Below, one piece after another: positions 26,837-35,497 of a stretch of DNA of 35,497 bases. Both the position numbers and the translations under genes were made by a program. The notes below the pieces were generated by a model. The model did not search any database, had not been told where the DNA came from, and saw only the letters and a list, made by a program, of their open reading frames with translations. Origin of the DNA: a virus; the IMG/VR virus record IMGVR_UViG_3300030109_001822, positions 1-35,497 of that record; one strand, written 5' to 3'. Within the stretch, counting starts at the first letter, position 1, and each line of letters starts with the position of its first letter.

Positions 26837-29676
26837 TAAATATTTCCTTGTAATTGTTTTGCTAATGCTTGTGTTGTAGGATTAGGATTAACAATTGGAT
26901 TTGTCGCTAAATTTGGTTGTGGTTGAGTTACGTTTATACCACCTATTGAAGAAGATTGAACAGGAGCGTTTACATTAGGAATTGGTGTAAATGCTCTTTG
27001 TATTTCTTGATTAGTTTCACCAATTTGTTCGGCTAATGATTGAGCTGCTAATTGTCTTGTTCCTGCTGTTGTTCTTGCTATTGCACCAGTTACTGTTCCA
27101 AGAACATCCATAGTTTTCTTTAACCTTTGATTTGGTGTGCCTGTTTTAGCAAAGAAATTTAATGTTGTAGGACTTGCAAACAGTCTTGCCATACCTTTCA
27201 TTCTTACGTTAGCTGGTAATTTACCAATAGGATGAGCTGCAAATGTTGCTGCATATATACTACCTTCTTTACCAACATCACCTAAATAAACTAAATCTTT
27301 TGCAAATTGTTCGACAACTTTGTAATGATCTTTACCTATTATTTTTTCTAAAACACCTGGCCTATATTTATTCATAGCATCAAGTAAAACTCTTGATTTT
27401 GCAGGAGATGTAAATACATCATCACCAACAGAACTAAATAAATCTGAAACAACAGCTTGTCTAATTGTTTCAAGTTCTGTAGTATTGTTTCCAAAAAACT
27501 TTTGTAATCGGCCAACTTCTGAACTAGTTATGTTAGTTCTTATCATTTCTCTAGCAGCATCTTCTGCTGTTAAAGTTCCATCATTAAATTTTTTAACAAT
27601 AGATATTGAATTAGCTTCCTGAAACTCTTTAGTTATCCTCGCTAATTCTTGAACCGAACTGGTAACGCCTTTGTTAGCATTTAATTTAACAATGTTTTGT
27701 AGTGCTACATCATCAATATTAGTTAAACTTACTTGGCCTATTGTATCAGCTAACTTTTGAACATCATTCCATTGATCACCGAACAATTGTTTCCCAGTTG
27801 TGCCTAATTTATTAATGTGATTTCTAAAAGACTTACCATTAAACATTTTAGGATTAAATAAATCTAAGTTTGTTTTTCCAAGAGCATTATCTAAATATGA
27901 TCTTGCTAACTGTGATCTTAATTGTTCTTGAGCATCTTTATTAGGCAAAGAGTTAAGTATAGTTTTTAATCTTTCAGGAGAATTATCTTGAATAACTCTG
28001 TCAAAAAATTTATCTGTGTCAAACTTACCATTTGTATTGTAGGTTTGTCTTATATCTCTTATTATTCCAAATTGTTCTAAATTATCAAAAGGTTCTTTGC
28101 CAACTTTATAATATTCAAATGCTTCATCTCTTAATTTAAGAACTTGTTTAAATTTTTCTTTTTGTGCATTTGTTAATTTTATACCTTTAGGTAAGTTATC
28201 TAAAGTTTTTAAAGATAAGGTTGCATCAAAGTCCTCTAAAAGTTTTTGTAAAGCATCTTTACCAGCTGTAGATAAATCACCTGTTCCATAATACAATGTA
28301 TCATTAACAATTTTTCTTTGATTTGCTAATTGATTGTAAGTTGCTCCTTTTTTACTTAAAGCCTGTATTCTTTTTATTACTGCACCAACTTGAGGTTCTA
28401 ATAAATTTGAATCAAGTTTTGGAGACACATCTCTCATTATTGTATTAGCTGTATCTTTCAATCTATCAGTTGGCAAAAATTGAAATTTTTGACGAAATGT
28501 TTTATCACCTTTAACTAAATCATCTAAACCACTTAAAGCATTATCTAATGCTGTATACCTTGTATTTGCACCTTTTTGAAAAATGTCAAAAGAATCTCTT
28601 ATAGAATTTAAAGCAACTTTATCAATATCAAAATCACCTTTAACACCTTTTTCTAAAACATCAATGCTATCTTTAATAGCTTGTAATGATGTTTCACGAG
28701 ATTTATTTAAATCTTTAAGTAATTGTTGATATTTTGGACCTGCAACACTTGCAAATGATTGACCTGCAGTATCTAAATCTGCTAAATTTTTTAATAATTT
28801 ATCTCTTTCTTGGAACGCTAGATTAGTGTTATTAATTATTCTTGTGTAATCTCTTGTCGCACCTTCAGCAAATTTTTGTGAATAAGCCAAAGGAGCAGGA
28901 GCACCTAATCTTTCTAAACTGGGTTTATAACCTCTTTTAACAAGATCAGCACCTCTTACAGCATCTAATGGATCACCTGATAATTTTTTTGCACCAGCAC
29001 CTATTAATCCTTTTGCAGCTCTAAATGTTCCAAGAGTTACAAAATCAACCACGCCAGCTAAAGCAGCTTCTTTTGCTAAATCTTTTCCTACTTCTGGTAA
29101 TGTTTGTTTTTGAACTCCAAGTAAACTTTCCACACCTTCTTCAACAGCTTGACCAGCTGCTGCACCCGCACCAGCACCTGCAGCACTTCCAAGTAGTCCA
29201 CCAGGTAAACCTAATATACCACCAACAATTGATCCTACTGTTTCAGGAACTACACCTGCCATGTCAGCAAAGTCACGAGCAGAAAAACCTTTTTCTTCTA
29301 ACACTACATTTTTGTCAGATGGCTTCATACCAACTTTTTCTTGGCCAATTGGTGTTAATGCTAATCTACCTTTTGAGTCTTTTGTATAACCATCTTGACC
29401 AACTTTTTTAAGGAGTATAGCTTCTTTTTCTTCTTCTGTTTCTCCAAAAGATACTAAAGCTCTTAGTCCACCTGTTGCACCAGTTGTATAATCAAAGTCT
29501 TCGTCAAATTTTTCTGATTCTGATTGTTCTAATAAATCTTTAAATGATGATGTTTTAGATTTAGATTTTTGTGATCTTAATGTTTTGTAGGCATTAGCAA
29601 CTTTTTCAAAATCTTCTGTTCCTTTTTTATCTTGATTTTCTGTAAGCCAGTTAGCATATTTCTCTATTCTACTCAT
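26836..29676 (-). CDS. Large internal virion/ejection protein
   Basis: The 946-aa protein sits in the row of probable ejection genes. A strong glycine-rich hydrophobic segment at about residues 150-185 (PETVGSIVGGILGLPGGLL, then GSAAGAGAGAAAGQAVEEG) looks like a glycine zipper able to enter membranes. Most of the rest is charged alpha-helix with several coiled-coil stretches (FDIDKVALNSIRDSFDIFQKG, RQKFQFLPTDRLKDTANTI). The last ~80 residues are Gln/Asn/Pro-rich, including PIPNVNAPVQSSSIGGINV. Podovirus ejection proteins have this make-up. No enzyme domain was seen. Followed directly by the lysozyme. Function inferred from place and composition. Confidence 0.72.
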   Translation of the reverse strand: MSRIEKYANWLTENQDKKGTEDFEKVANAYKTLRSQKSKSKTSSFKDLLEQSESEKFDEDFDYTTGATGGLRALVSFGETEEEKEAILLKKVGQDGYTKDSKGRLALTPIGQEKVGMKPSDKNVVLEEKGFSARDFADMAGVVPETVGSIVGGILGLPGGLLGSAAGAGAGAAAGQAVEEGVESLLGVQKQTLPEVGKDLAKEAALAGVVDFVTLGTFRAAKGLIGAGAKKLSGDPLDAVRGADLVKRGYKPSLERLGAPAPLAYSQKFAEGATRDYTRIINNTNLAFQERDKLLKNLADLDTAGQSFASVAGPKYQQLLKDLNKSRETSLQAIKDSIDVLEKGVKGDFDIDKVALNSIRDSFDIFQKGANTRYTALDNALSGLDDLVKGDKTFRQKFQFLPTDRLKDTANTIMRDVSPKLDSNLLEPQVGAVIKRIQALSKKGATYNQLANQRKIVNDTLYYGTGDLSTAGKDALQKLLEDFDATLSLKTLDNLPKGIKLTNAQKEKFKQVLKLRDEAFEYYKVGKEPFDNLEQFGIIRDIRQTYNTNGKFDTDKFFDRVIQDNSPERLKTILNSLPNKDAQEQLRSQLARSYLDNALGKTNLDLFNPKMFNGKSFRNHINKLGTTGKQLFGDQWNDVQKLADTIGQVSLTNIDDVALQNIVKLNANKGVTSSVQELARITKEFQEANSISIVKKFNDGTLTAEDAAREMIRTNITSSEVGRLQKFFGNNTTELETIRQAVVSDLFSSVGDDVFTSPAKSRVLLDAMNKYRPGVLEKIIGKDHYKVVEQFAKDLVYLGDVGKEGSIYAATFAAHPIGKLPANVRMKGMARLFASPTTLNFFAKTGTPNQRLKKTMDVLGTVTGAIARTTAGTRQLAAQSLAEQIGETNQEIQRAFTPIPNVNAPVQSSSIGGINVTQPQPNLATNPIVNPNPTTQALAKQLQGNI

Positions 29677-29677
29677 T

Positions 29678-31549
29678 TTAACCTACTATTTTATCAACTG
29701 CATCATAATCAACATTTTGATTTTCAGGTTGTTGATCTTCTTCAAGATAGCTTTGTAACTCAGAATTACCAAAAGTTCCTAAATTAGCTTTAAATTGAGC
29801 TATATCTTTTTCACGTTGACCAATAACTGTTTTATATAAGCCATCTAATGTTGCTATTAATTCGGCTCTGTCAGCTTTTTCAAAATTTACTTCTCCAACA
29901 ATATCATCAACTCTTCTTCTATCATTATCTGATAATGTTTTACCTGTTTCACCAAGTATTTCTGCAGCTCTTAAAGCAGACATTTTTTTCAATAATCTTC
30001 TTAATTGTGTTATAGGAGGAACATCAGAAGTTATTGGTATACCCAAATTTCTTGATAGTTGTTGTACTGACTGAACTATTTGTGTTGGTATATCAGTTTC
30101 TGTAGCAGAAACTAATTTAGCAATTTCAGCAAAATTAGATTTTCCTGTTTCCAAACCTTTATTTAATCTAATTAATTGATTTATAGCTTCACCTGGTCGT
30201 ACAAGAAGTGGTTTATAACCTGAATTTGGATCACTTGGTACATAATACTTAAATTTAGTGTCTAAAGTTTCAAACATTGTTGCATCTGCTAATGCTTTAT
30301 TGTAATGAGATTTTGCTTCAGGTGTTTTCATAGCTTCTTCAAGAATACTATTATAATCAGATGCTTTAACAATTTCAAATTTATCATTAAATTGTTGATT
30401 TTGATCTAACTTTGATAACTCAAATTTATTAACTCTAATAAATTCACCATCTCCTTTTAAAATAGAATTAACAGCACCCATAGGGCCACCTTTTTCACCT
30501 TTAGGTACAACATAATATTGTTCTCTATTAAGCATTTCTTCTTTTTCTAATTTCGCTGTTGCTTTATCTTCTGCAACTTTACCTAATGCATATTCACCAG
30601 CTTTAGCTGCAGCAAGTTTAGCTTGTTGTTTGGATTTTTCAAATACAGGTAATGCTTTTGCTCCAGCTTCACCAACTGCACTTAACATATTACCTACATT
30701 AAAACCTTTACCAGCTTTATTCTGCATAAGTGCTAAACCTAATGCCATGAGTGCACCTGATTTATCAACCTTACCAGATGCATCAATACCTGTTGCATCA
30801 GAAAACTCTTTTTTATAATCTGCTAAAGTTTTTCTTTTTGTTGGTTGTCCTTCTCTTGCATCCGCTGCTGATTGTAAAGCAGAAGTAAATAATTCATCTA
30901 ACTTATCTTGTTCTTGATCTTTTTTTGATTTTTCTGGAACTTCACCAGTTAATCCAAAAGTCTCGTCATCATCCATTGTAAGATTTGGTTCTTTTGTTAC
31001 TTCAGTTAGTCCAAAAGTTTCATCGTCATCCATTGTAAGTTGGTCTTCTATTGGCTGTAATTCTGAAAACTCTTCAAACCCATCATTCTTTCTTTTAGAA
31101 GTTATTATTTCTTGCAAATTTTTGTTTAATGAACTTATATCTTTTGGTGCAAATTCTGGATCAAATATATCTGCTTTATTCGACATTTGTCCTGAACCAA
31201 ATCCTGTAGTTCCACTAGGGTCTAATTGACTTGATCTTGGTGCTAATGTTAATTCTGGTGGCATTTCTTCTATAATTTTAGCTTGTACGTTAGGACTTTC
31301 TTCTGTCAAATAATTAAAAAGTTTTCCATATCCTGCAAAAGGCAGTTTAAATAAATCTAAAAGAGGATCAACAGTTGCTCCTATTCCTCTTCCAATGTCA
31401 TCAATACGAGTCGATCCTTTTTCACCTTTTTTCTTAAATCTGTCGCTAATTATTCCAGAGTCTTGCAAATAAGTTTGCATTATACCAGAATTCATAATTT
31501 TATCTTTTAAAGGTAGTGTATACTTTTTATCAAATTCTCTTATCCCCAT
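29678..31549 (-). CDS. Internal virion protein with acidic tandem repeat
   Basis: The 623-aa product starts MGIREFDKKYTLPLKDKIMNSG. It contains a tandem LTMDDDETFGLT repeat (DNA about 30952..31040), separated by only a few residues. Residues ~260-340 are Ala/Gly-rich (SGALMALGLALMQNKAGKG, FNVGNMLSAVGEAGAKALP), a possible membrane-active helix. The remainder is charged helix. It lies between the 946-aa and 352-aa ejection candidates, with gaps of 1 and 3 bp. It may belong to the channel or core of the virion. I know no named family. Confidence 0.7.
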   Translation of the reverse strand: MGIREFDKKYTLPLKDKIMNSGIMQTYLQDSGIISDRFKKKGEKGSTRIDDIGRGIGATVDPLLDLFKLPFAGYGKLFNYLTEESPNVQAKIIEEMPPELTLAPRSSQLDPSGTTGFGSGQMSNKADIFDPEFAPKDISSLNKNLQEIITSKRKNDGFEEFSELQPIEDQLTMDDDETFGLTEVTKEPNLTMDDDETFGLTGEVPEKSKKDQEQDKLDELFTSALQSAADAREGQPTKRKTLADYKKEFSDATGIDASGKVDKSGALMALGLALMQNKAGKGFNVGNMLSAVGEAGAKALPVFEKSKQQAKLAAAKAGEYALGKVAEDKATAKLEKEEMLNREQYYVVPKGEKGGPMGAVNSILKGDGEFIRVNKFELSKLDQNQQFNDKFEIVKASDYNSILEEAMKTPEAKSHYNKALADATMFETLDTKFKYYVPSDPNSGYKPLLVRPGEAINQLIRLNKGLETGKSNFAEIAKLVSATETDIPTQIVQSVQQLSRNLGIPITSDVPPITQLRRLLKKMSALRAAEILGETGKTLSDNDRRRVDDIVGEVNFEKADRAELIATLDGLYKTVIGQREKDIAQFKANLGTFGNSELQSYLEEDQQPENQNVDYDAVDKIVG

Positions 31550-31552
31550 AAC

Positions 31553-32611
31553 TTACTTCCCATATGGAGCAACACCCTGTAGGGCTGTATAAGCACCTAT
31601 ACCTGCTAAGAACGGATTAGTTGCTGGTGTTACTGCTGATTGAAATGTACTTGCTATATCAGAGCTAGGCATACCTGATAAGAAGCTAGACCCTAATTGA
31701 AGTCTTGTATATGGCTCCATGATGTTCTGCATTTGATTTTGTCTATAAGAGTCAAGCATTTGTTGTTGATAGTTACGACCCATCTGACCTAAACTTGAAA
31801 TTGATCCTAAATCAGCACGGCCAAGCTCAGATGTTAATCTTCCTAAATCTCCAGTAGTGCCAGCAAAACGATTATAGACATCACCCAAACCTCCGAATTT
31901 ACCACCAATATCTCCAAAACGAGTACCCACCTCTCCTAGTTGACTGCCTAATCGACCAGATAATTCTGTGCCACCAAGAAAATTCTTCATGGCATTTTGA
32001 AAACCACCTGATCGTAAGCCACCTAATGTTCTTGCTTTTTGGTCTGCTGTGTTTCTAGCTAACTCTGCTTCTAGTACAGCACTACGACCACTGCCTGTAC
32101 CAGCTCCTATGCCTTGACCTTTACCTTGCAAACCACTAAGAAGTTGTTGTCTTTTTTGACCATAATCTCTGTCAATATCTTTCTCAGCTTGTTGTATAAC
32201 TTGCTCTTGATATGGGTCAAAATACTTTTGAACTCCTGCTGATGGATCATTTAAAGCACCTATACCTTGTGATATAGCTGTACCAGCTGCACCTAAAGGT
32301 GTCATGGCTGTTCCTAATGCTTGTTGTGCAGTTCCTAAAGAACCGAGTCCTGCACCCACTTGATCTGACGCACTCTGTACAAATGGTGCATATGATCCGA
32401 ACATTTGTGGTGCATAAGAAAAAGCCATCTGTTGCAATGGGTCTAATCCAGCTAATTTAAAATCAGGTAAATTTATTGGTTTATCAAGTAAACCTGGTGT
32501 TGTCTGACTTTCTCCATCAAACTGTCCAAATAAACTTTGAAGAAGACGTTTTTGCAATCCTTCAAGATAAGGTGGTAAGCGTTTTACTTGTTCGACTGTT
32601 TGAACTGCCAT
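31553..32611 (-). CDS. 352-aa Gly/Gln-rich internal virion protein
   Basis: The N-terminal PPYLEGLQKRLLQSLFGQF is amphipathic. The middle is small-residue rich (VGAGLGSLGTAQQALGTAM, AAGTAISQGIGAL), then YFDPYQEQVIQQAEKDIDRDYGQKRQQL and a Gly/Leu series (LGGLRSGGFQ, GRLGSQLGEVGTRFGDIGGK). The pattern PY-x-E-V-x-x-A-x-x-D-I is one I have seen in marine phage internal proteins. It fits proteins that leave the virion and line a channel through the envelope. It overlaps the 251-aa gene by 1 bp (TAATG). Assignment to the ejection group is from context. Confidence 0.72.
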   Translation of the reverse strand: MAVQTVEQVKRLPPYLEGLQKRLLQSLFGQFDGESQTTPGLLDKPINLPDFKLAGLDPLQQMAFSYAPQMFGSYAPFVQSASDQVGAGLGSLGTAQQALGTAMTPLGAAGTAISQGIGALNDPSAGVQKYFDPYQEQVIQQAEKDIDRDYGQKRQQLLSGLQGKGQGIGAGTGSGRSAVLEAELARNTADQKARTLGGLRSGGFQNAMKNFLGGTELSGRLGSQLGEVGTRFGDIGGKFGGLGDVYNRFAGTTGDLGRLTSELGRADLGSISSLGQMGRNYQQQMLDSYRQNQMQNIMEPYTRLQLGSSFLSGMPSSDIASTFQSAVTPATNPFLAGIGAYTALQGVAPYGK

Positions 32612-33366
32612 TATGCCATCCTCTCTAAATTATTCATCATGTCATAGGCTTTTTGTATACCTAATCTTTGATTACCATTACCTAAACCCTTTACAGCATC
32701 TTTTGTCAATACAAACTCTCCAGCCGTTAACATAGCTGGCACATCATCTTTTGTACCAGAACCTTCTGATGGGTCTATTCCACCATCACGTCTAGGAAAT
32801 TCCATCTCACCACCCATTGCAGCGTAAGTAATGCCACCTACTTGTCCACCTGGGCCACCTCCACCAAAAGGTCTTTGCTCAAATCCATAAGGAGATTTCT
32901 CTTCTTCATCTCCTGATGCTAACAATTGTGCTAACAATCCTGCAGCTAAACCCTCTCCTATATTAGTATTTAAAAGTTTACCTACCATTGAATCTTCCAA
33001 ACCTAAAGTTTGTGCAAACTCCCCAGAATATGTTTTTGGTTCAAATGGTGTTTTTGTTTGTATGTTTTGTTGACCAGAACCTTGAAGAGCATAATTTACT
33101 CCTTGACCACCAAACTTAGGATGACCAGATTGTTTTATTAATAAATCTTGAATAGGATTGCTTTGTTGAGTTGTTGTTTTAGGTTTTGTTTGAGAGCCAA
33201 TACCTTTCATAAGAAGGTCTTTTAACATATTTTCTGGCTTGTTTCCTTGTATAGCACCTAACAATAGACTACCTGCAGCAGAACTACCTAACCCTTGACT
33301 TAAACCAGGTGCAAAATAGTTTAATGCTATTGGAGCAACTTTTTTTAATATATCGCTTAATCCCAT
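32611..33366 (-). CDS. 251-aa virion protein with GTKDDVPAMLTAGEFV motif
   Basis: It starts MGLSDILKKVAPIALNYFAP, an amphipathic Gly/Ala-rich N-terminus able to meet membranes. The C-terminal ~50 residues hold GGIDPSEGSGTKDDVPAML, then TAGEFVLTKDAVKGLGNGNQ, a motif found in many podovirus and other tail/ejection proteins. MGGEMEFPRRDGGIDP adds the GG-x motif of this phage. The central region (SNPIQDLLIKQSGHPK, LAAGLLAQLLASGDEEEKS) is helical. Probably part of the tail or the ejection complex. ATG overlaps nothing upstream (9-bp gap). Confidence 0.75.
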   Translation of the reverse strand: MGLSDILKKVAPIALNYFAPGLSQGLGSSAAGSLLLGAIQGNKPENMLKDLLMKGIGSQTKPKTTTQQSNPIQDLLIKQSGHPKFGGQGVNYALQGSGQQNIQTKTPFEPKTYSGEFAQTLGLEDSMVGKLLNTNIGEGLAAGLLAQLLASGDEEEKSPYGFEQRPFGGGGPGGQVGGITYAAMGGEMEFPRRDGGIDPSEGSGTKDDVPAMLTAGEFVLTKDAVKGLGNGNQRLGIQKAYDMMNNLERMA

Positions 33367-33375
33367 AACCTTATC

Positions 33376-33699
33376 CTAACTTATTTCTAAATAACTTACA
33401 ACCAAATGTAAACGATTAGCTGTAGCTGCTGTTGCTTTTAATATTTCAGAGTCTTGTAAAACCAATGGTTGAGTCAATAACTCAACTGTTGTATTCGCAC
33501 CAACAGCCTTTACTTTAAATAAACTAAATACTGCACTTGCTGTATCTGTAATAGTTAGTGTAATTGTATCTGCATTTCCACTATCTTCTGAAGCCAAAAT
33601 AGATTTTATTATATTTGTAGAACCAACAGGTGTTGTCAACACAGTCGTTGCATTAGTGGTTGTTAAATCTACTTTAGCATTTTTATATGTATTAGCCAT
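33376..33699 (-). CDS. 107-aa small beta-rich structural protein
   Basis: The start is the ATG at 33699 (MANTYKNAKVDL), which overlaps the previous stop (TAATG); an earlier GTG-type start would overlap it more. The sequence is alternating strand and turn: TTTNATTVLTTPVGSTNIIKS, ADTITLTITDTASAVFSLFKV, GANTTVELLTQPLVLQDSE, ANRLHLVVSYLEIS. It looks like a small beta sandwich, common in head-decoration, neck or tail-hub proteins of marine phages. Position next to the gp10-like gene supports a virion role. No named family. Confidence 0.7.
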   Translation of the reverse strand: MANTYKNAKVDLTTTNATTVLTTPVGSTNIIKSILASEDSGNADTITLTITDTASAVFSLFKVKAVGANTTVELLTQPLVLQDSEILKATAATANRLHLVVSYLEIS

Positions 33700-33857
33700 T
33701 ATCCTGTAAACCAACCAAATGCTTGTGCATCATCCTCAACAGTGCTCGTTGTTTGTTGAGAAATAAACAATTCTAATGCTCTTATCAAATCTTCTACGTA
33801 CTGTCTATCAATTTGTTCGGGTGGTTCAGGTAATCTTGGAGGTATAACAACTGACAT
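33699..33857 (-). CDS. 52-aa protein, coupled both sides
   Basis: This short gene reads MSVVIPPRLPEPPEQIDRQY, then a helix (VEDLIRALELFISQQTTST), then VEDDAQAFGWFTG. Stop and start codons overlap as TAATG at both ends (33857 and 33699), so it is very likely translated. Proline-rich start and an amphipathic helix suggest an adaptor. Similar tiny genes with a conserved 'PPEQ.. . YV..LI..LE.F' pattern occur next to tail genes in podovirus-like genomes as far as I recall. Function unknown. Confidence 0.75.
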   Translation of the reverse strand: MSVVIPPRLPEPPEQIDRQYVEDLIRALELFISQQTTSTVEDDAQAFGWFTG

Positions 33858-35497
33858 TACCTTCTCCCATCTGGTCTAATATTGACTCTAGGCGTACCTA
33901 ACTTCCATTTCATACCTGTTGCACTTGAGTCAACACGCAATGCAAAAGATCGACCTCTTGATCTTAAATCTATTTGATTTGTAAATAACTCCACAGGTGA
34001 CGTTGCTGTTCTTGTTGCCGTGCCACTAGATGTATTGCCGTAATCTTCACCAGGCTCGTTTCTTGCCTTGATTGTAAAGTTTGCTGCAGGTGTGCTTTGA
34101 TTGACAGAACCTTCAAATGTTAGATCAGGTATAACTTTTTGTATAAGCGTAAACTTGTCACCATCACCTATATCCATAGGAGATGACTCAATAAATGATG
34201 TCATAGCAGAGCCATCATCATCATATCCTGTCTCGTGATTGTATAAATAAGATGAACTAGCTGCTATAGGAAATGTTCGGATACCTCTGTCTATCCAAGC
34301 TGTTCTAGCTAAACTACCAAAGTACCATATCTTTTGACCATAGTTATATACAACATACTTATCTATATCGCCTGTGCCACCATTGTTTAATGAGTTTGAC
34401 TCTGATGGATAAAACCAAATAACTTCTGTAAACTCAGAGTTAATACCTGCAACAACTTTGTCACTTTGAGCACTGTTAAAATCAAGAAATACTTTATCTT
34501 TTACAGTACAAGGCAAAGTCTGTGTTCCACCAGCATATACATAAAAATTATCTTTACCCATCCAAAATACAAAATCCTGTGTAGCAACAGCAGCTTTTGG
34601 ACCCATTATAGTTATATTAGATGCTATTTGTTCTATACCATAGTAAAGTGGTGCACCTAAATATCTAAGAGTATGCAAAGATACATCTGTAAAAACCAAT
34701 ATTTCACGTTTTGTTTTGACTGCCTGTACAAACTCTGAACCAGAACCTATACTTAAAAAACCTGCACTTGTTGTTGCTGATACAGTGTAGACAAGAGGAT
34801 TATCAAAAGACGAAAATCTAACTAATAATGGGTCTTGTGTTGTAGTGTTGTAAGTATTTGCACCAAATGCAAACACATGACCCTGATCACTTACAATAAC
34901 TTGTTTTGCAACTGTAGGTACGTTTTCTGCACCAGATATAGTGCTTAATTCTACAGCCCTTGTAGATAAACCATTTGTTTTATCCCAACGATATACTGCA
35001 CCATCTCTTGGATTAATCAATAAATCTTCACCAAAGTTGTCATGTGACCATGTGCGTATCTCACGAGTTGTACCAGTAACGGCAGCTATACCCCAACCAG
35101 TAAAATCATCTGCTGATGATGCGTTTCCTACAGCTAACCGAACAATTGTATCATCATCGTGAGCTACAGCCGTTGTACCACTATGACCTCTTGCAACAGT
35201 AAGTGTATTGTCATCTGTTGTTGCTGTTACAAGCATCAGTTCTTCATCAACGAGTATAACATCATTATCTGTTGTAATACCTGTTTCATCATCTACATCA
35301 ACGGCTGTCTCACTGTTATCTAAGGCTTCATTTAACTGTGTTGTCAAAGCACCTGCCGTTGTGCCACCAAACAGTCCAGCACCCCAACCTGTACCACCTA
35401 CCTGTGAGTCAAGACCAACAGTTATCTGATACTCAGCATCTGTTGCACTGCCACCATTACCACTGTCAGATGCGTTAGCTGTTACACTGACTGTAAT
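33857..35497 (-). CDS. Packaged-DNA stabilisation / tail protein (P22 gp10-like), partial
   Basis: The frame stays open to the right edge, so at least 546 aa are seen and the true start lies outside; the internal TTG at 35347 is not the start. Conserved blocks are DNFGEDLLINPRDGAVYRWD, REILVFTDVSLHTLRYLG, PLYYGIEQIASNITIMGPKA, DFVFWMGKDNFYVYAGG, LPCTVKDKVFLDFN and a terminal WKLGTPRVNIRPDGRR. These recur in the gp10-like family, which closes the portal in P22-like phages. Near the edge GTGWGAGLFGG is followed by a ~70-residue insert (VDVDDETGITTDNDVILVDE to RGHSGTTAVAHDDDTIV) before the GWG core resumes. Function by family; the insert may be an extra beta domain. Confidence 0.82.
   Translation of the reverse strand: MTVSVTANASDSGNGGSATDAEYQITVGLDSQVGGTGWGAGLFGGTTAGALTTQLNEALDNSETAVDVDDETGITTDNDVILVDEELMLVTATTDDNTLTVARGHSGTTAVAHDDDTIVRLAVGNASSADDFTGWGIAAVTGTTREIRTWSHDNFGEDLLINPRDGAVYRWDKTNGLSTRAVELSTISGAENVPTVAKQVIVSDQGHVFAFGANTYNTTTQDPLLVRFSSFDNPLVYTVSATTSAGFLSIGSGSEFVQAVKTKREILVFTDVSLHTLRYLGAPLYYGIEQIASNITIMGPKAAVATQDFVFWMGKDNFYVYAGGTQTLPCTVKDKVFLDFNSAQSDKVVAGINSEFTEVIWFYPSESNSLNNGGTGDIDKYVVYNYGQKIWYFGSLARTAWIDRGIRTFPIAASSSYLYNHETGYDDDGSAMTSFIESSPMDIGDGDKFTLIQKVIPDLTFEGSVNQSTPAANFTIKARNEPGEDYGNTSSGTATRTATSPVELFTNQIDLRSRGRSFALRVDSSATGMKWKLGTPRVNIRPDGRR

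Noticed and set aside
33376-33714. 112-aa reading of the small structural protein
   Set aside because: The ATG at 33699 overlaps the previous stop as TAATG, like its neighbours; the longer reading starts inside the upstream gene.

Overview
The window is one continuous piece of an AT-rich, double-stranded DNA tailed-phage genome. It is most likely a short-tailed (podovirus-like) phage of a marine-type bacterium. The evidence is a terminase pair, a P22-type portal, a protein resembling the P22 gp10 stabilisation/tail family, a run of probable ejection proteins and several peptidoglycan-cutting domains. There is no ribosomal, tRNA or host metabolic gene, and no integrase, RNA polymerase or DNA polymerase in view. 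A Gram-negative, perhaps alphaproteobacterial, host is my guess from gene style only. Both window ends cut through genes (1..194 and 33857..35497). Late genes lie at both ends, so the major capsid and scaffold genes are probably just outside, and the molecule may be circularly permuted.

Almost everything is transcribed right to left (- strand). From the right: 33857-35497 tail/stabilisation protein (partial), 33376-33857 two small virion-type genes, 26836-33366 four likely internal virion/DNA-ejection proteins, and 26390-26836 a T4-type lysozyme. A two-gene + strand cassette (26030-26400, ribbon-helix-helix protein plus unknown) converges on the lysozyme. Next is a recombination/replication block (17677-26008): DUF1064-like nuclease, Sak4-like ATPase, probable ssDNA-binding protein, ParB-fold protein, SF2 helicase, Fe-S PD-(D/E)XK nuclease and a TOPRIM/RepA-like primase-helicase. 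It ends in two small Cys-rich proteins and a Mom-family DNA-modification enzyme (16648-17313).

The 8.2-16.7 kb region is the accessory and regulatory part. It holds a + strand gamma-glutamylcyclotransferase-like gene with a 31-aa membrane microprotein, a papain/C39-like protein, an HExxH metallopeptidase operon, a SleB-like hydrolase, the small terminase, a 161-aa unknown, a COOH-NH2 amidoligase and an XRE repressor-type gene. Six promoters here each carry a 12-bp GAAC-type palindrome in or overlapping the 17-bp spacer between -35 and -10, so these scattered genes look like one regulon. The intergenic DNA carries 7-bp CCGAANN repeat arrays, near-perfect terminators, a possible ~60-nt RNA and a dense GGTAAC/GTTACC repeat cluster next to terS.

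Left of 8.2 kb come a large virion protein with a lytic-transglycosylase domain, a Lys/Gly-rich small protein, a conserved unknown, the large terminase, the portal and small basic proteins. Many late genes are coupled by TAATG stop-start overlaps, and a short GG-x-V motif recurs in several of them.
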